Positions 54,128 through 61,603 of a stretch of 64,000 bases of DNA are shown in pieces. The number at the start of each line of letters is the position of its first letter. Within the stretch, counting starts at the first letter, position 1. Both the position numbers and the translations under genes were made by a program. Source of the DNA: an uncultured Bacteroidales bacterium (GTDB lineage Bacteria; Bacteroidota; Bacteroidia; Bacteroidales; UBA932); the NCBI GenBank assembly GCA_900319485.1, contig ONOQ01000006.1:1-64000 (forward strand), written 5' to 3'. The notes under the pieces are model-generated. The model saw nothing but the letters and a program-made list of their open reading frames with translations. It ran no database searches and had not been told where the DNA came from.

Positions 54128-54975
54128 TCACTCCCGGAAGGGAACTGGCCATCGAAAACATAAGGAGAGCGGCCCTGGAGGGCAGGTTCAACGACAAAAC
54201 CGAGCCCTTTGACCCGGAAATTACTCCTGAGGCGCTAAAGGCCGATATACTTGGCTATGTATCCCGCCTGAACTCTCCGGTTCAGAAACTGAAAACCGCC
54301 GCTGCGCGGGCCGTGGTAGACTCCTGGGTGAGAAAGTGGAGTGAGCCGGTGAACGAAATAACCGGCATCAGGAACCTTTTCACCGTCCAGGGCCCCGCCT
54401 TCCTTACCAGCAACCACTTCAACCCTTTTGACAACGGCGTCCACCGCACCCTTTCCCGCCTGACGGGGCGGGACCGCCTTGTTGCCATAAGCCAGGGGAC
54501 CAACTTTGTGATGCCCGGGCTCAACGGATTTATCCTTAGAAATATAGATGTTATTCCACTCATACAGGAGCCCTCGTATATGAACGGGGCCTTCCGCAGC
54601 CTAATGCGGCGGAATCTTGACCGGAACCGCTTTATCCTGATTTACCCCGAGCAGGAGATGTGGTTCAACTACCGCAAGCCCCGTCCCGGAAAAAGGGGGG
54701 CCTTCCTCTTTGCCGCGGAGTACGGCGTCCCGGTGGTCCCTACCTTTGTGGAAATGGTGGACCTTCCTGAAATTGTTGCACCCGGCTTTCACGACGTAAA
54801 ACTCATCCTGCACGTGCTGCCGCCCATTTTTCCGGACCCGGAGAAATCGGCTCGGGAGAACAGTTTCATAATGTGCAGGGCCGATTTTGAAGCCAAAGTC
54901 CGCTGCTACGAGCAGTGCTACGGGCGCCCTCTCACTTACGAATTTTCAAAAGAAGACATAGCCGGCCTTATATAG
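54118..54975 (+). CDS. 1-acylglycerol-3-phosphate acyltransferase-like protein (PlsC family)
   Basis: Probable membrane-associated acyltransferase on a lipid or glycolipid. The HX4D motif is in TSNHFNPFDNG, and the second conserved block in IYPEQEMWFNYRKPRPGKRG, where PEQ replaces the usual PEGT. 285 aa, with ~80 extra residues before the catalytic domain. Translational overlap with the GT8 gene suggests both modify the same surface molecule. The replaced glycine-threonine indicates an unusual subfamily or acceptor. Confidence 0.8.
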   Translation: MLLVTPGRELAIENIRRAALEGRFNDKTEPFDPEITPEALKADILGYVSRLNSPVQKLKTAAARAVVDSWVRKWSEPVNEITGIRNLFTVQGPAFLTSNHFNPFDNGVHRTLSRLTGRDRLVAISQGTNFVMPGLNGFILRNIDVIPLIQEPSYMNGAFRSLMRRNLDRNRFILIYPEQEMWFNYRKPRPGKRGAFLFAAEYGVPVVPTFVEMVDLPEIVAPGFHDVKLILHVLPPIFPDPEKSARENSFIMCRADFEAKVRCYEQCYGRPLTYEFSKEDIAGLI

Positions 54976-54986
54976 CATTAAGATTC

Positions 54987-55018
54987 TTTTCATTTTTGCC
55001 GAATTTGTTGTATATTTG
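54987..55018 (+). promoter_or_regulatory. candidate promoter of ppdK
   Basis: TTTT, 20 bases, TATATTTG at 55011-55018. The start codon is 49 bases downstream at 55068. Confidence 0.55.
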
Positions 55019-55067
55019 CGTGATTTGGATGACAAATTCGTAAAATATATTATAAACCCACTTTTTT

Positions 55068-55217
55068 ATGGCAGAAATTAAGAAAAGAGTCTATCGTTTC
55101 GGCGGAAAGCACGCTGAAGGCGATGGCAACCCGCCGGTTTCACCATCACCACCGAATGCTGCACGGAGTACTATCGCCTTGGCGGCGGTTACACCCCTGA
55201 ACTCAAGGCCGATGTAG
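55068..55217 (+). pseudogene. ppdK: 5' end of ppdK, cut off by a deletion with frameshift
   Basis: ATG 55068 opens the normal PPDK N-terminus MAEIKKRVYRFGGKHAEGDG. At about 55128-55131 the sequence jumps to what reads, in another frame, PAGFTITTE and so on, which in PPDK lies ~25 residues further. The skipped part includes the glycine-rich ATP-grasp segment (the LGGKGANL region in relatives). The first frame then stops at 55215-55217. The missing length must be 3n+1 bases. It is either a true lesion or a local assembly loss. Confidence 0.78.
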
Positions 55218-55246
55218 CGGCTGCCCTCGAGGCAACTGAGAAGATC

Positions 55247-57727
55247 ATGGGCAAGAAATTCGGTGACGCGGAAGATCCCCTCCTTGTCAGTTGCCGTTCC
55301 GGCGCCCGCAGTTCCATGCCCGGCATGATGGACACCATCCTCAATATCGGCCTTTGCTCCAAGACCATTCCCGGAATGATCAAGAAGACCGGCAACCCCC
55401 GTTTCGTGTATGATGCATACCGTCGTCTCATCATGATGTACTCAGACGTTGTGATGGAGAAGGCAGAAGGCATCGAGCCCGCAGACGGCATGGGTATCCG
55501 CCAGCAGCTTGACCGCATGATGGAAGAGGTCAAGAAGGCCAACGGTTACAAGTCCGACACCGAACTTACCGCAGACCAGCTCAAGGACCTTGCAGAGGCT
55601 TTCAAGGTACGCATCAAGGAAGTCCTCGGTGTTGAATTCCCTGACGATGCCCAGGCACAGCTTTGGGGCTCAATCGGCGGCGTGTTCAAGAGCTGGAACG
55701 GAAAGAGGGCTATCCGCTACCGTCAGATCGAGCACATTCCGGACGACTGGGGAACAGCCGTGAACGTACAGTCAATGGTGTTCGGTAATATGGGTGAGAC
55801 CTCCGCTACCGGTGTTGCATTCTCCCGTAACCCCGCCAACGGTGACAATAAATTCTATGGTGAGTGGCTCATCAACGCCCAGGGTGAAGACGTGGTTGCA
55901 GGTATCCGCACCCCCAACCCCCTGAACGAGGCCACCAAGAGTGAGAAGAACAAGAACTTGGCTTCCCTTGAAAAGGCTATGCCTGAGGTTTACAAGGAAC
56001 TTGACGAAATCCGCAAGCGTCTGGAGGACCACTTCCAGGATATGCAGGACATCGAGTTCACAATCCAGGAAGGCAAACTCTGGATGCTGCAGTGCCGCAT
56101 TGGCAAGCGCACCGGTCTTGCTGCCCTCCAGATGGCAGTTGATATGGTTGAGGAAGGCCTCATCGATGAAAAGACCGCAGTTATGAGGGTTGCTCCCGCA
56201 CAACTTGACGAGGTCCTTCACCCCATCCTTGACCCCGCTTCAGAGAAGAAGGCCGAATGCCTTGCACAGGGTCTTCCCGCATCTCCGGGCGGCGCCGTGG
56301 GTCAGATCGTATTCACCTCGGAGGACGCTATCGCCTACGCAAAGGCCGGCAAGAAGTGCATCCTTGTCCGTGAAGAGACTTCCCCTGAAGACATCGACGG
56401 TATGCACGCTTCCGTGGGTATCCTCACAGAGCGCGGCGGTATGACTTCCCACGCAGCCCTTGTGGCCCGCGGCTGGGGCAAGTGCTGCATCGTGGGCTGC
56501 GACGCCCTCAAGATCAACTTCAAGGACAAGACCGTTACCTTCGCAGGTGTCGGCAAGTCCTTCAAGGAAGGCGAGTGGCTGTCCCTCAACGGTGCAAAGG
56601 GTCTTGTGTACGCAGGTGCCATCGAGACCATGGATGCCTCTGAGAATCCTCTCTTCGCCAAGTTTATGACAATGTGCGACAAATTCCGCAAACTCGGTAT
56701 CCGCACCAACGCAGATACTCCGGAAGATGCAGCACGCGCACTCAAGTTCGGCGCCCAGGGTATCGGCCTGTTCCGTATAGAGCACATGTTCTACGGCCGT
56801 AACAGTGAGCAGCCGCTCTCCAAACTCCGCAAGATGATCCTCTGCAACACGGACGACGAGCGTAAGGCCGCCCTTGCAGAACTTGAGCCTTATATGAAGG
56901 CCGCAGTGAAGGAAACCCTCCGCGTCATGGACGGCAAGCCCGTTGTGTTCCGTCTCCTTGACCCGCCGCTCCACGAGTTCGTACCTCAGGGCGAAGACAA
57001 GAAGAAAGAACTTGCAAAGGACCTTGGCATTTCCGTGAAGGAAGTTGAGAAACGTGGTGAGAGCCTCCACGAGGTTAACCCTATGATGGGTCACCGTGGT
57101 GTACGTCTGCACGTTTCCTTCCCTCTGATTGCCGAAACCCAGTACCGTGCAATCTTCACCGCAACCGCAGAACTCCAGAAGGAAGGCCTGCACCCTCATC
57201 CGGAAATCATGATCCCCGTCACCATTTCCGCACGTGAACTCAGTTTCCAGAAGGTTATCTGCGACCGAATCAAGGCAGAGGTTGAGACCAGGACCGCCCA
57301 GCAGATCGACTACCAGTTCGGTACTATGATCGAGATCCCCCGCGCTGCCCTTACCGCAGACCGCATGGCCCGTACCGCAGAATTCTTCAGTTTCGGTACC
57401 AATGACCTCACCCAGATGACCTTCGGCTTCAGCCGTGACGATATCGGCACCTTCATGGGTGACTATCTTGGCAACAAGATCCTGGATTCCGATCCTTTCC
57501 AGACCATCGACACCAAGGCAGTGGGTCAACTTGTAAAGATTGGTGTAGAGCGCGGCCGCAGCAAGCGTTCAGAACTTCAGTGCGGTATTTGCGGTGAGCA
57601 CGGTGGTGATCCCGCATCCATCGAGTTCTTCAACACCATCGGCATTGACTACGTCTCCTGCAGCCCGTTCCGCGTGCCCATCGCACGTCTGGCCGCTGCC
57701 CAGGCTCAGATCAAGCAGTCAAAGTAA
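55247..57727 (+). CDS. ppdK: pyruvate, phosphate dikinase (main reading frame; 5' end displaced)
   Basis: Interconverts pyruvate, ATP and phosphate with phosphoenolpyruvate, AMP and pyrophosphate. The frame is open from just after the deletion at ~55131; the first ATG inside it is 55247. The nucleotide-binding region is otherwise present (VSCRSGARSSMPGMMDTILN), as are the phospho-His domain (GGMTSHAALVARGWGKCC) and the PEP/pyruvate TIM barrel ending in CGICGEHGGDPASIEFF. 826 aa remain against about 900 for the family. Without the start region the protein would lack part of its ATP-grasp domain. The rest shows no decay, so a recent event or sequence error is likelier than an old pseudogene. 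Confidence 0.88.
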   Translation: MGKKFGDAEDPLLVSCRSGARSSMPGMMDTILNIGLCSKTIPGMIKKTGNPRFVYDAYRRLIMMYSDVVMEKAEGIEPADGMGIRQQLDRMMEEVKKANGYKSDTELTADQLKDLAEAFKVRIKEVLGVEFPDDAQAQLWGSIGGVFKSWNGKRAIRYRQIEHIPDDWGTAVNVQSMVFGNMGETSATGVAFSRNPANGDNKFYGEWLINAQGEDVVAGIRTPNPLNEATKSEKNKNLASLEKAMPEVYKELDEIRKRLEDHFQDMQDIEFTIQEGKLWMLQCRIGKRTGLAALQMAVDMVEEGLIDEKTAVMRVAPAQLDEVLHPILDPASEKKAECLAQGLPASPGGAVGQIVFTSEDAIAYAKAGKKCILVREETSPEDIDGMHASVGILTERGGMTSHAALVARGWGKCCIVGCDALKINFKDKTVTFAGVGKSFKEGEWLSLNGAKGLVYAGAIETMDASENPLFAKFMTMCDKFRKLGIRTNADTPEDAARALKFGAQGIGLFRIEHMFYGRNSEQPLSKLRKMILCNTDDERKAALAELEPYMKAAVKETLRVMDGKPVVFRLLDPPLHEFVPQGEDKKKELAKDLGISVKEVEKRGESLHEVNPMMGHRGVRLHVSFPLIAETQYRAIFTATAELQKEGLHPHPEIMIPVTISARELSFQKVICDRIKAEVETRTAQQIDYQFGTMIEIPRAALTADRMARTAEFFSFGTNDLTQMTFGFSRDDIGTFMGDYLGNKILDSDPFQTIDTKAVGQLVKIGVERGRSKRSELQCGICGEHGGDPASIEFFNTIGIDYVSCSPFRVPIARLAAAQAQIKQSK

Positions 57728-57732
57728 TTCCC

Positions 57733-57844
57733 GCCGCGTGGAGTTAAAACGCTGAAATTCAGCGGATTATGTAAATCAGGGTGCTCAAAACCGAGCACCC
57801 TGATTTGTGTAATATGCTGATAATCAGAAACTTGCCTCCACGGC
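57733..57844. repeat. intergenic element B: GTGGAG ends with central 14-bp hairpin (terminator)
   Basis: Ends GCCGCGTGGAG and CTCCACGGC. The central stem AAATCAGGGTGCTC (57773-57786) pairs perfectly with 57793-57806 around AAAACC. It fills the gap between convergent ppdK and phoH and can act as a terminator in both directions. The end regions resemble element A (36340-36447) while the stem differs. Confidence 0.78.
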
Positions 57845-59170
57845 CTAAAGCAGTTTCGCTGCAGTGTCTGATAGTTCTGAACGTTCTCCCTTACGCAGGA
57901 ACACGTGCTCGAAGAGAGCCTGACCCCTCATCTTTTCTCCAAGGTGCGTGAGGCCGTTTGACCACTGGTCCAGGAAGGGCTGGTCTATCTGGTAGATATC
58001 ACCTGTGAATACCATCTTGGTGCCTTCTCCGGCACGTGTGATGATGGTTTTCACTTCCTGTGGAGTTAGGTTCTGGGCCTCGTCCACAATGAAGTATACC
58101 TTTCCAAGTGAACGGCCGCGGATGTAGGCAAGAGGTGAAATGATGAGTTTCTCTTCACGGATGAGTCCCTCAATTTTCTGGAACTGTTTGCTTCCGGGCT
58201 TGAAGCAGCGCTTGATAACGTCAAGGTTATCCATAAGCGGCTGGATGTAGGGGCTCATCTTGGACTTCTGGTCTCCGGGAAGGAAGCCGATATCCTGCCC
58301 TCCAAGTACTACAGTGGGCCTTGTGAGGATTATCTGGTCATAACTGTTGCACTGCTCAAGTGCAGCGGCAAGCGCTATGAGGGTTTTACCGGTACCGGCG
58401 CCTCCTGTGAGGGAAACCAGCGGAAGATTGGGGTTGAGGCAGGCGTCAAGGGCAAATTTCTGTTCCTCGTTCCTGGGCCTGATACCACACGCTTCCTTTG
58501 TCTTCACCAGAACCACCTCCTTACGGCGGGCGTCGTAGCGGGCGCATACTGTGTCTCCGCCAAAATTGAACTTATACAGTTGGTTGGGGCGGGGTTCTTT
58601 ATCGGCCACATCCTGCCACGGGAGGGCGTTGTCCTGACCGTAAGCAAGGCGCTGAAGGGCGTCGGTGTTGGCATCGGCCACAATAACCTCTTTCTCGATG
58701 CCCATCATTGCTTCGTCGTCCACACGGTCACGGAGGTAGTCCTGGGCGGCCATCCCAACGGCCTTTGCCTTGAGGCGGAGGTTGATGTCCTTGGTTACAA
58801 GCGCCACAAACTTTGAAGGGTGCGTGTCCCTTACCCACATTGCGGTGGAAAGGATGCGGTGGTCCTGGATGTCGTCACGGAAAAGATCCTGATACTCCGG
58901 GGCAAACGGATGGTTGGGCTCAATCTTGATATAACCCAGTTTCTTTCCAAGCGGAACGCCGCGGGGACCAAAATCGTGCTTGTCCGTGAGTTTATTGATC
59001 TCACGCATGAACGCGCGCGCGTTAAAACTAAGGTTGTCCTCACCCTTCTTGAACTTGTCCAGTTCTTCGATTACGGCGATTGGAATCACAATGTCATTGT
59101 CCTGGAACTGTTTCACGGCATTGAAGTCGTGGAGGATGATGTTTGTGTCTAAGACAAATATTTTGGCCAT
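57845..59170 (-). CDS. PhoH family protein with N-terminal PIN domain
   Basis: Predicted RNA-acting ATPase/helicase fused to a PIN ribonuclease domain. The PIN domain spans residues 1-~150 (IFVLDTNIILHDF with the first acidic residue; VALVTKDINLRLKA). The PhoH ATPase domain is at ~235-430 with Walker A GGAGTGKTLIAL, Walker B YFIVDEAQNLT and RGRSLGKVY. 441 aa, the usual length for the PIN-PhoH type. It is co-directional with the upstream AIRS-like gene 11 bases away. A role in RNA processing or decay is inferred from relatives. Confidence 0.9.
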   Translation of the reverse strand: MAKIFVLDTNIILHDFNAVKQFQDNDIVIPIAVIEELDKFKKGEDNLSFNARAFMREINKLTDKHDFGPRGVPLGKKLGYIKIEPNHPFAPEYQDLFRDDIQDHRILSTAMWVRDTHPSKFVALVTKDINLRLKAKAVGMAAQDYLRDRVDDEAMMGIEKEVIVADANTDALQRLAYGQDNALPWQDVADKEPRPNQLYKFNFGGDTVCARYDARRKEVVLVKTKEACGIRPRNEEQKFALDACLNPNLPLVSLTGGAGTGKTLIALAAALEQCNSYDQIILTRPTVVLGGQDIGFLPGDQKSKMSPYIQPLMDNLDVIKRCFKPGSKQFQKIEGLIREEKLIISPLAYIRGRSLGKVYFIVDEAQNLTPQEVKTIITRAGEGTKMVFTGDIYQIDQPFLDQWSNGLTHLGEKMRGQALFEHVFLRKGERSELSDTAAKLL

Positions 59171-59181
59171 AGTGTTATGGG

Positions 59182-60294
59182 TTAGTCTTCCCCTTCCATT
59201 GAACTCATCAGGGATTCAAGGATGTGGGGGAGGTCTGTTCTGTCCGTGAGAACTACGCTGGGAGTGCTTATGTCAGGGTGGCCCAGCGGGAAGAAGACCA
59301 CGTCCTGAAGCAGGAGTTCAGCGTCTACGTAGTCGTAGTCAATATCGGCAATCTGGATAATTACGCCCGGAACCTCTGCAAAGAGGACGCGGATGGGGAG
59401 TTCGCCGGAATATGCGCGGCAGATGTCATCGATGCAGATATTGGCTCCGGAAGCGGCCCCGCACATAGCCCTGAGGGCGGTCATAAGCCCGCCGCCGCTC
59501 ACCGTTGCGCCGGCCTTTACAATACCGTCTTCCACCAGTTCACGCACTACCTCGTAGCAATCCATAAAGTAATCGGCGTCTCCAATTTCCGGGGCCGATG
59601 AGGGAGTTGCGCCCACGGCCTGCGCCAGGCGGGAGCCGCCCATACGGAAGTCGCAGGTGTCAAACGGAATGTAGATAATCCAGTCCGATCCTTCCGGGAG
59701 GAACTTTGCCGGGCATTTTCTCCGCTTGGACATCCTGGGGTTGGATGTGCGTAGTTCCAGAAGAAAGGACTCTTCCTCTTCCTGGGCCTCAAGTTCGTCG
59801 TCTGCCGTGACGGAAGCCTTGAAAGAGACTGAAGGAGTACCTGAAGTGAGGCTGTACTTTGAAATCTTTACACCAAGGGCGTCTATGAAGGAACAGGCAG
59901 CCTCTACGGAATCGTAAAACGCGGCAGGAAGGCCGATAGGGGAGTCTTTCCACTTCCAGTCTGCTTTAAGCATAAGGTCTTCCATTCTGAAATGGCCGCT
60001 TAGCCAGATGGCATCCAGGAGCCCCTGAGCCACCTTTCCGGCAGTATAAGACCCGGCAAACTCCAGCGGAACAGTGCTTCTTGCGTGCTCCACGGCAAGG
60101 GCATAGGAATCTATCTCCGATTCCTCAAATGCGAAATTTCCCGGTACCTGGTCCAGGTGTTCGTCTGCCAGGGTTGCGGGATCACCGTCCGGCTCCAGCG
60201 GAGGCTCCACGGTGCACTCACGGAGCATTTTGGCAGGAGAGAGCGGCATAGGCACCCCGTCCAGGATGTAGGAAGCGTTCAGGAGTTCTGTCAT
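59182..60294 (-). CDS. unknown protein with AIR-synthase/PurL-like C-terminal domain
   Basis: Not firmly recognised. The start is the ATG ending at 60294, since TACCTTTG at 60301-60308 (minus) is a good -7 box just upstream. No signal peptide. The C-terminal half contains SGGGLMTALRAMCGAASGAN, like the glycine-rich segment of the AIRS/PurL/ThiL superfamily C-terminal domain. The N-terminal half (PLSPAKMLRECTVEPPLEPD) has no clear match, and the AIRS ATP-site N-domain is not evident. 370 aa. Operon with phoH. It could be a PurL-derived protein that has lost catalysis. Confidence 0.6.
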   Translation of the reverse strand: MTELLNASYILDGVPMPLSPAKMLRECTVEPPLEPDGDPATLADEHLDQVPGNFAFEESEIDSYALAVEHARSTVPLEFAGSYTAGKVAQGLLDAIWLSGHFRMEDLMLKADWKWKDSPIGLPAAFYDSVEAACSFIDALGVKISKYSLTSGTPSVSFKASVTADDELEAQEEEESFLLELRTSNPRMSKRRKCPAKFLPEGSDWIIYIPFDTCDFRMGGSRLAQAVGATPSSAPEIGDADYFMDCYEVVRELVEDGIVKAGATVSGGGLMTALRAMCGAASGANICIDDICRAYSGELPIRVLFAEVPGVIIQIADIDYDYVDAELLLQDVVFFPLGHPDISTPSVVLTDRTDLPHILESLMSSMEGED

Positions 60295-60300
60295 AGCATT

Positions 60301-60328
60301 CAAAGGTAGTAAAAAAATCTTATCTTTG
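60301..60328. promoter_or_regulatory. divergent promoters AIRS-like gene / folC
   Basis: TATCTTTG (60321-60328, plus) lies 4 bases before the folC ATG, and TACCTTTG (60301-60308, minus) lies 6 bases before the other gene's ATG. Both genes would then have almost no untranslated leader. The -33 boxes are poor. Confidence 0.55.
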
Positions 60329-60332
60329 TACT

Positions 60333-61577
60333 ATGGAATTCACTTTGGATGCGTACAATTCTCTTATGGAGGATATCTTCAGGCGGTTCCCGTCCGTGCA
60401 GAAAGACGGGTTCACTGCCGGCGCATACAAGCCCGGGCTGGATAGGATGCTCTCTTTTGACCGCTATCTTGGTTATCCATCCCGGCAGTTTAAATCCATC
60501 CACATAGCAGGGACCAACGGCAAGGGGAGCGTAGCAAATCTGGTGGCCAGCGCACTCCAAAGTTGTGGGTTATCGACGGGTCTCTTCACTTCTCCTCACA
60601 TTTTGGACTTTAGGGAGAGAATAAGGGTAAACGGCCTTATTCCGGTGGAGTATGTCTTTAAACAACTCTCCTATTGGATGCCCTGGATAGTGGAAAACGA
60701 CTTATCTTTCTTTGAAATCACCACCGGACTGGCCTTTAAATACTTTGCCGACTCCGGGGTGGATTACGCGGTGATTGAAACCGGCCTAGGCGGCCGGCTT
60801 GACTCCACAAATATCCTTGAAAAGCCTCAGATTTCCATTGTCACTTCCATAGGATTGGACCATATGGCCCTTCTGGGAGATACTCTTCCAAAAATTGCCG
60901 CAGAAAAAGCCGGAATTTTTAAGGAGGGGGTTCCGGCTCTCATTGGCGAAGCCCTTCCGGAGACCAGGCCTGTGTTCGAAGCCAGGGCAAACTGTTTTTG
61001 CCCGCTGTATTTTGCCGAGGAAATGGATCCTTCCTTCTGGGACAGGCGTGAGGAGATTCTTTCTCAGATGGATCTTGGCGCTGAAGTCCAGCGTAAGAAC
61101 CTGAGGACTGTCCTTTCAGCGCTTCAGATTCTTGGTATCAGGGATGAGCGGATTCTTGACGGCATCATTCATGCCGCCCGCAACATGGAATTCCACGGCA
61201 GGTGGGAGAGGCTTCAAAGCCAGCCGCTGGTAATAGCCGATATCGGCCATAACGCCCACGCGCTGAGTCATAACTTTGCCCAGTTGGAGGCAATGAATCG
61301 GCCCCTTATCATAGTCTACGGCATTATGGCCGATAAAGACCTTGATGCGATTATCCCACTGATGCCCAAAAACGCCCGCTACATTTTCACCGCTCCCGCT
61401 ACCCCCCGTGCCCTCCCCGCAGGAGAGATAGCCAGGCGTTTCGCGGCCCAGGCAGTTGTAATTGATTCCGTTCAGGACGCCGTCCGGAAAGCCCTGGAAC
61501 TTTCATCGCCCGATACCATAATATATATAGGAGGCAGCACTTTTGTTGTAAGTGAGGCACTTCCTCTCTTTGAGTAG
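60333..61577 (+). CDS. folC: dihydrofolate synthase / folylpolyglutamate synthase
   Basis: Adds glutamate to dihydropteroate and folates in the cytoplasm. The Mur-ligase-type ATP motif is IAGTNGKGSVANLV, with ETGLGGRLDSTN and TSIGLDHMALLGDTLPKIAAEKAGI following. The C-terminal domain carries the DIGHNAHAL segment. 414 aa is typical. ATG 60333 gives the usual folC start and lies only 4 bases beyond a -7 box, so the message may be leaderless. Confidence 0.93.
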   Translation: MEFTLDAYNSLMEDIFRRFPSVQKDGFTAGAYKPGLDRMLSFDRYLGYPSRQFKSIHIAGTNGKGSVANLVASALQSCGLSTGLFTSPHILDFRERIRVNGLIPVEYVFKQLSYWMPWIVENDLSFFEITTGLAFKYFADSGVDYAVIETGLGGRLDSTNILEKPQISIVTSIGLDHMALLGDTLPKIAAEKAGIFKEGVPALIGEALPETRPVFEARANCFCPLYFAEEMDPSFWDRREEILSQMDLGAEVQRKNLRTVLSALQILGIRDERILDGIIHAARNMEFHGRWERLQSQPLVIADIGHNAHALSHNFAQLEAMNRPLIIVYGIMADKDLDAIIPLMPKNARYIFTAPATPRALPAGEIARRFAAQAVVIDSVQDAVRKALELSSPDTIIYIGGSTFVVSEALPLFE

Positions 61578-61603
61578 CACAATTCTTGAAATGGACTCAG
61601 GAT

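Noticed and set aside
60085..60309. Small plus-strand gene ending before folC
   Set aside because: Antisense to the AIRS-like gene and overlapping its promoter; no start context or recognisable sequence.
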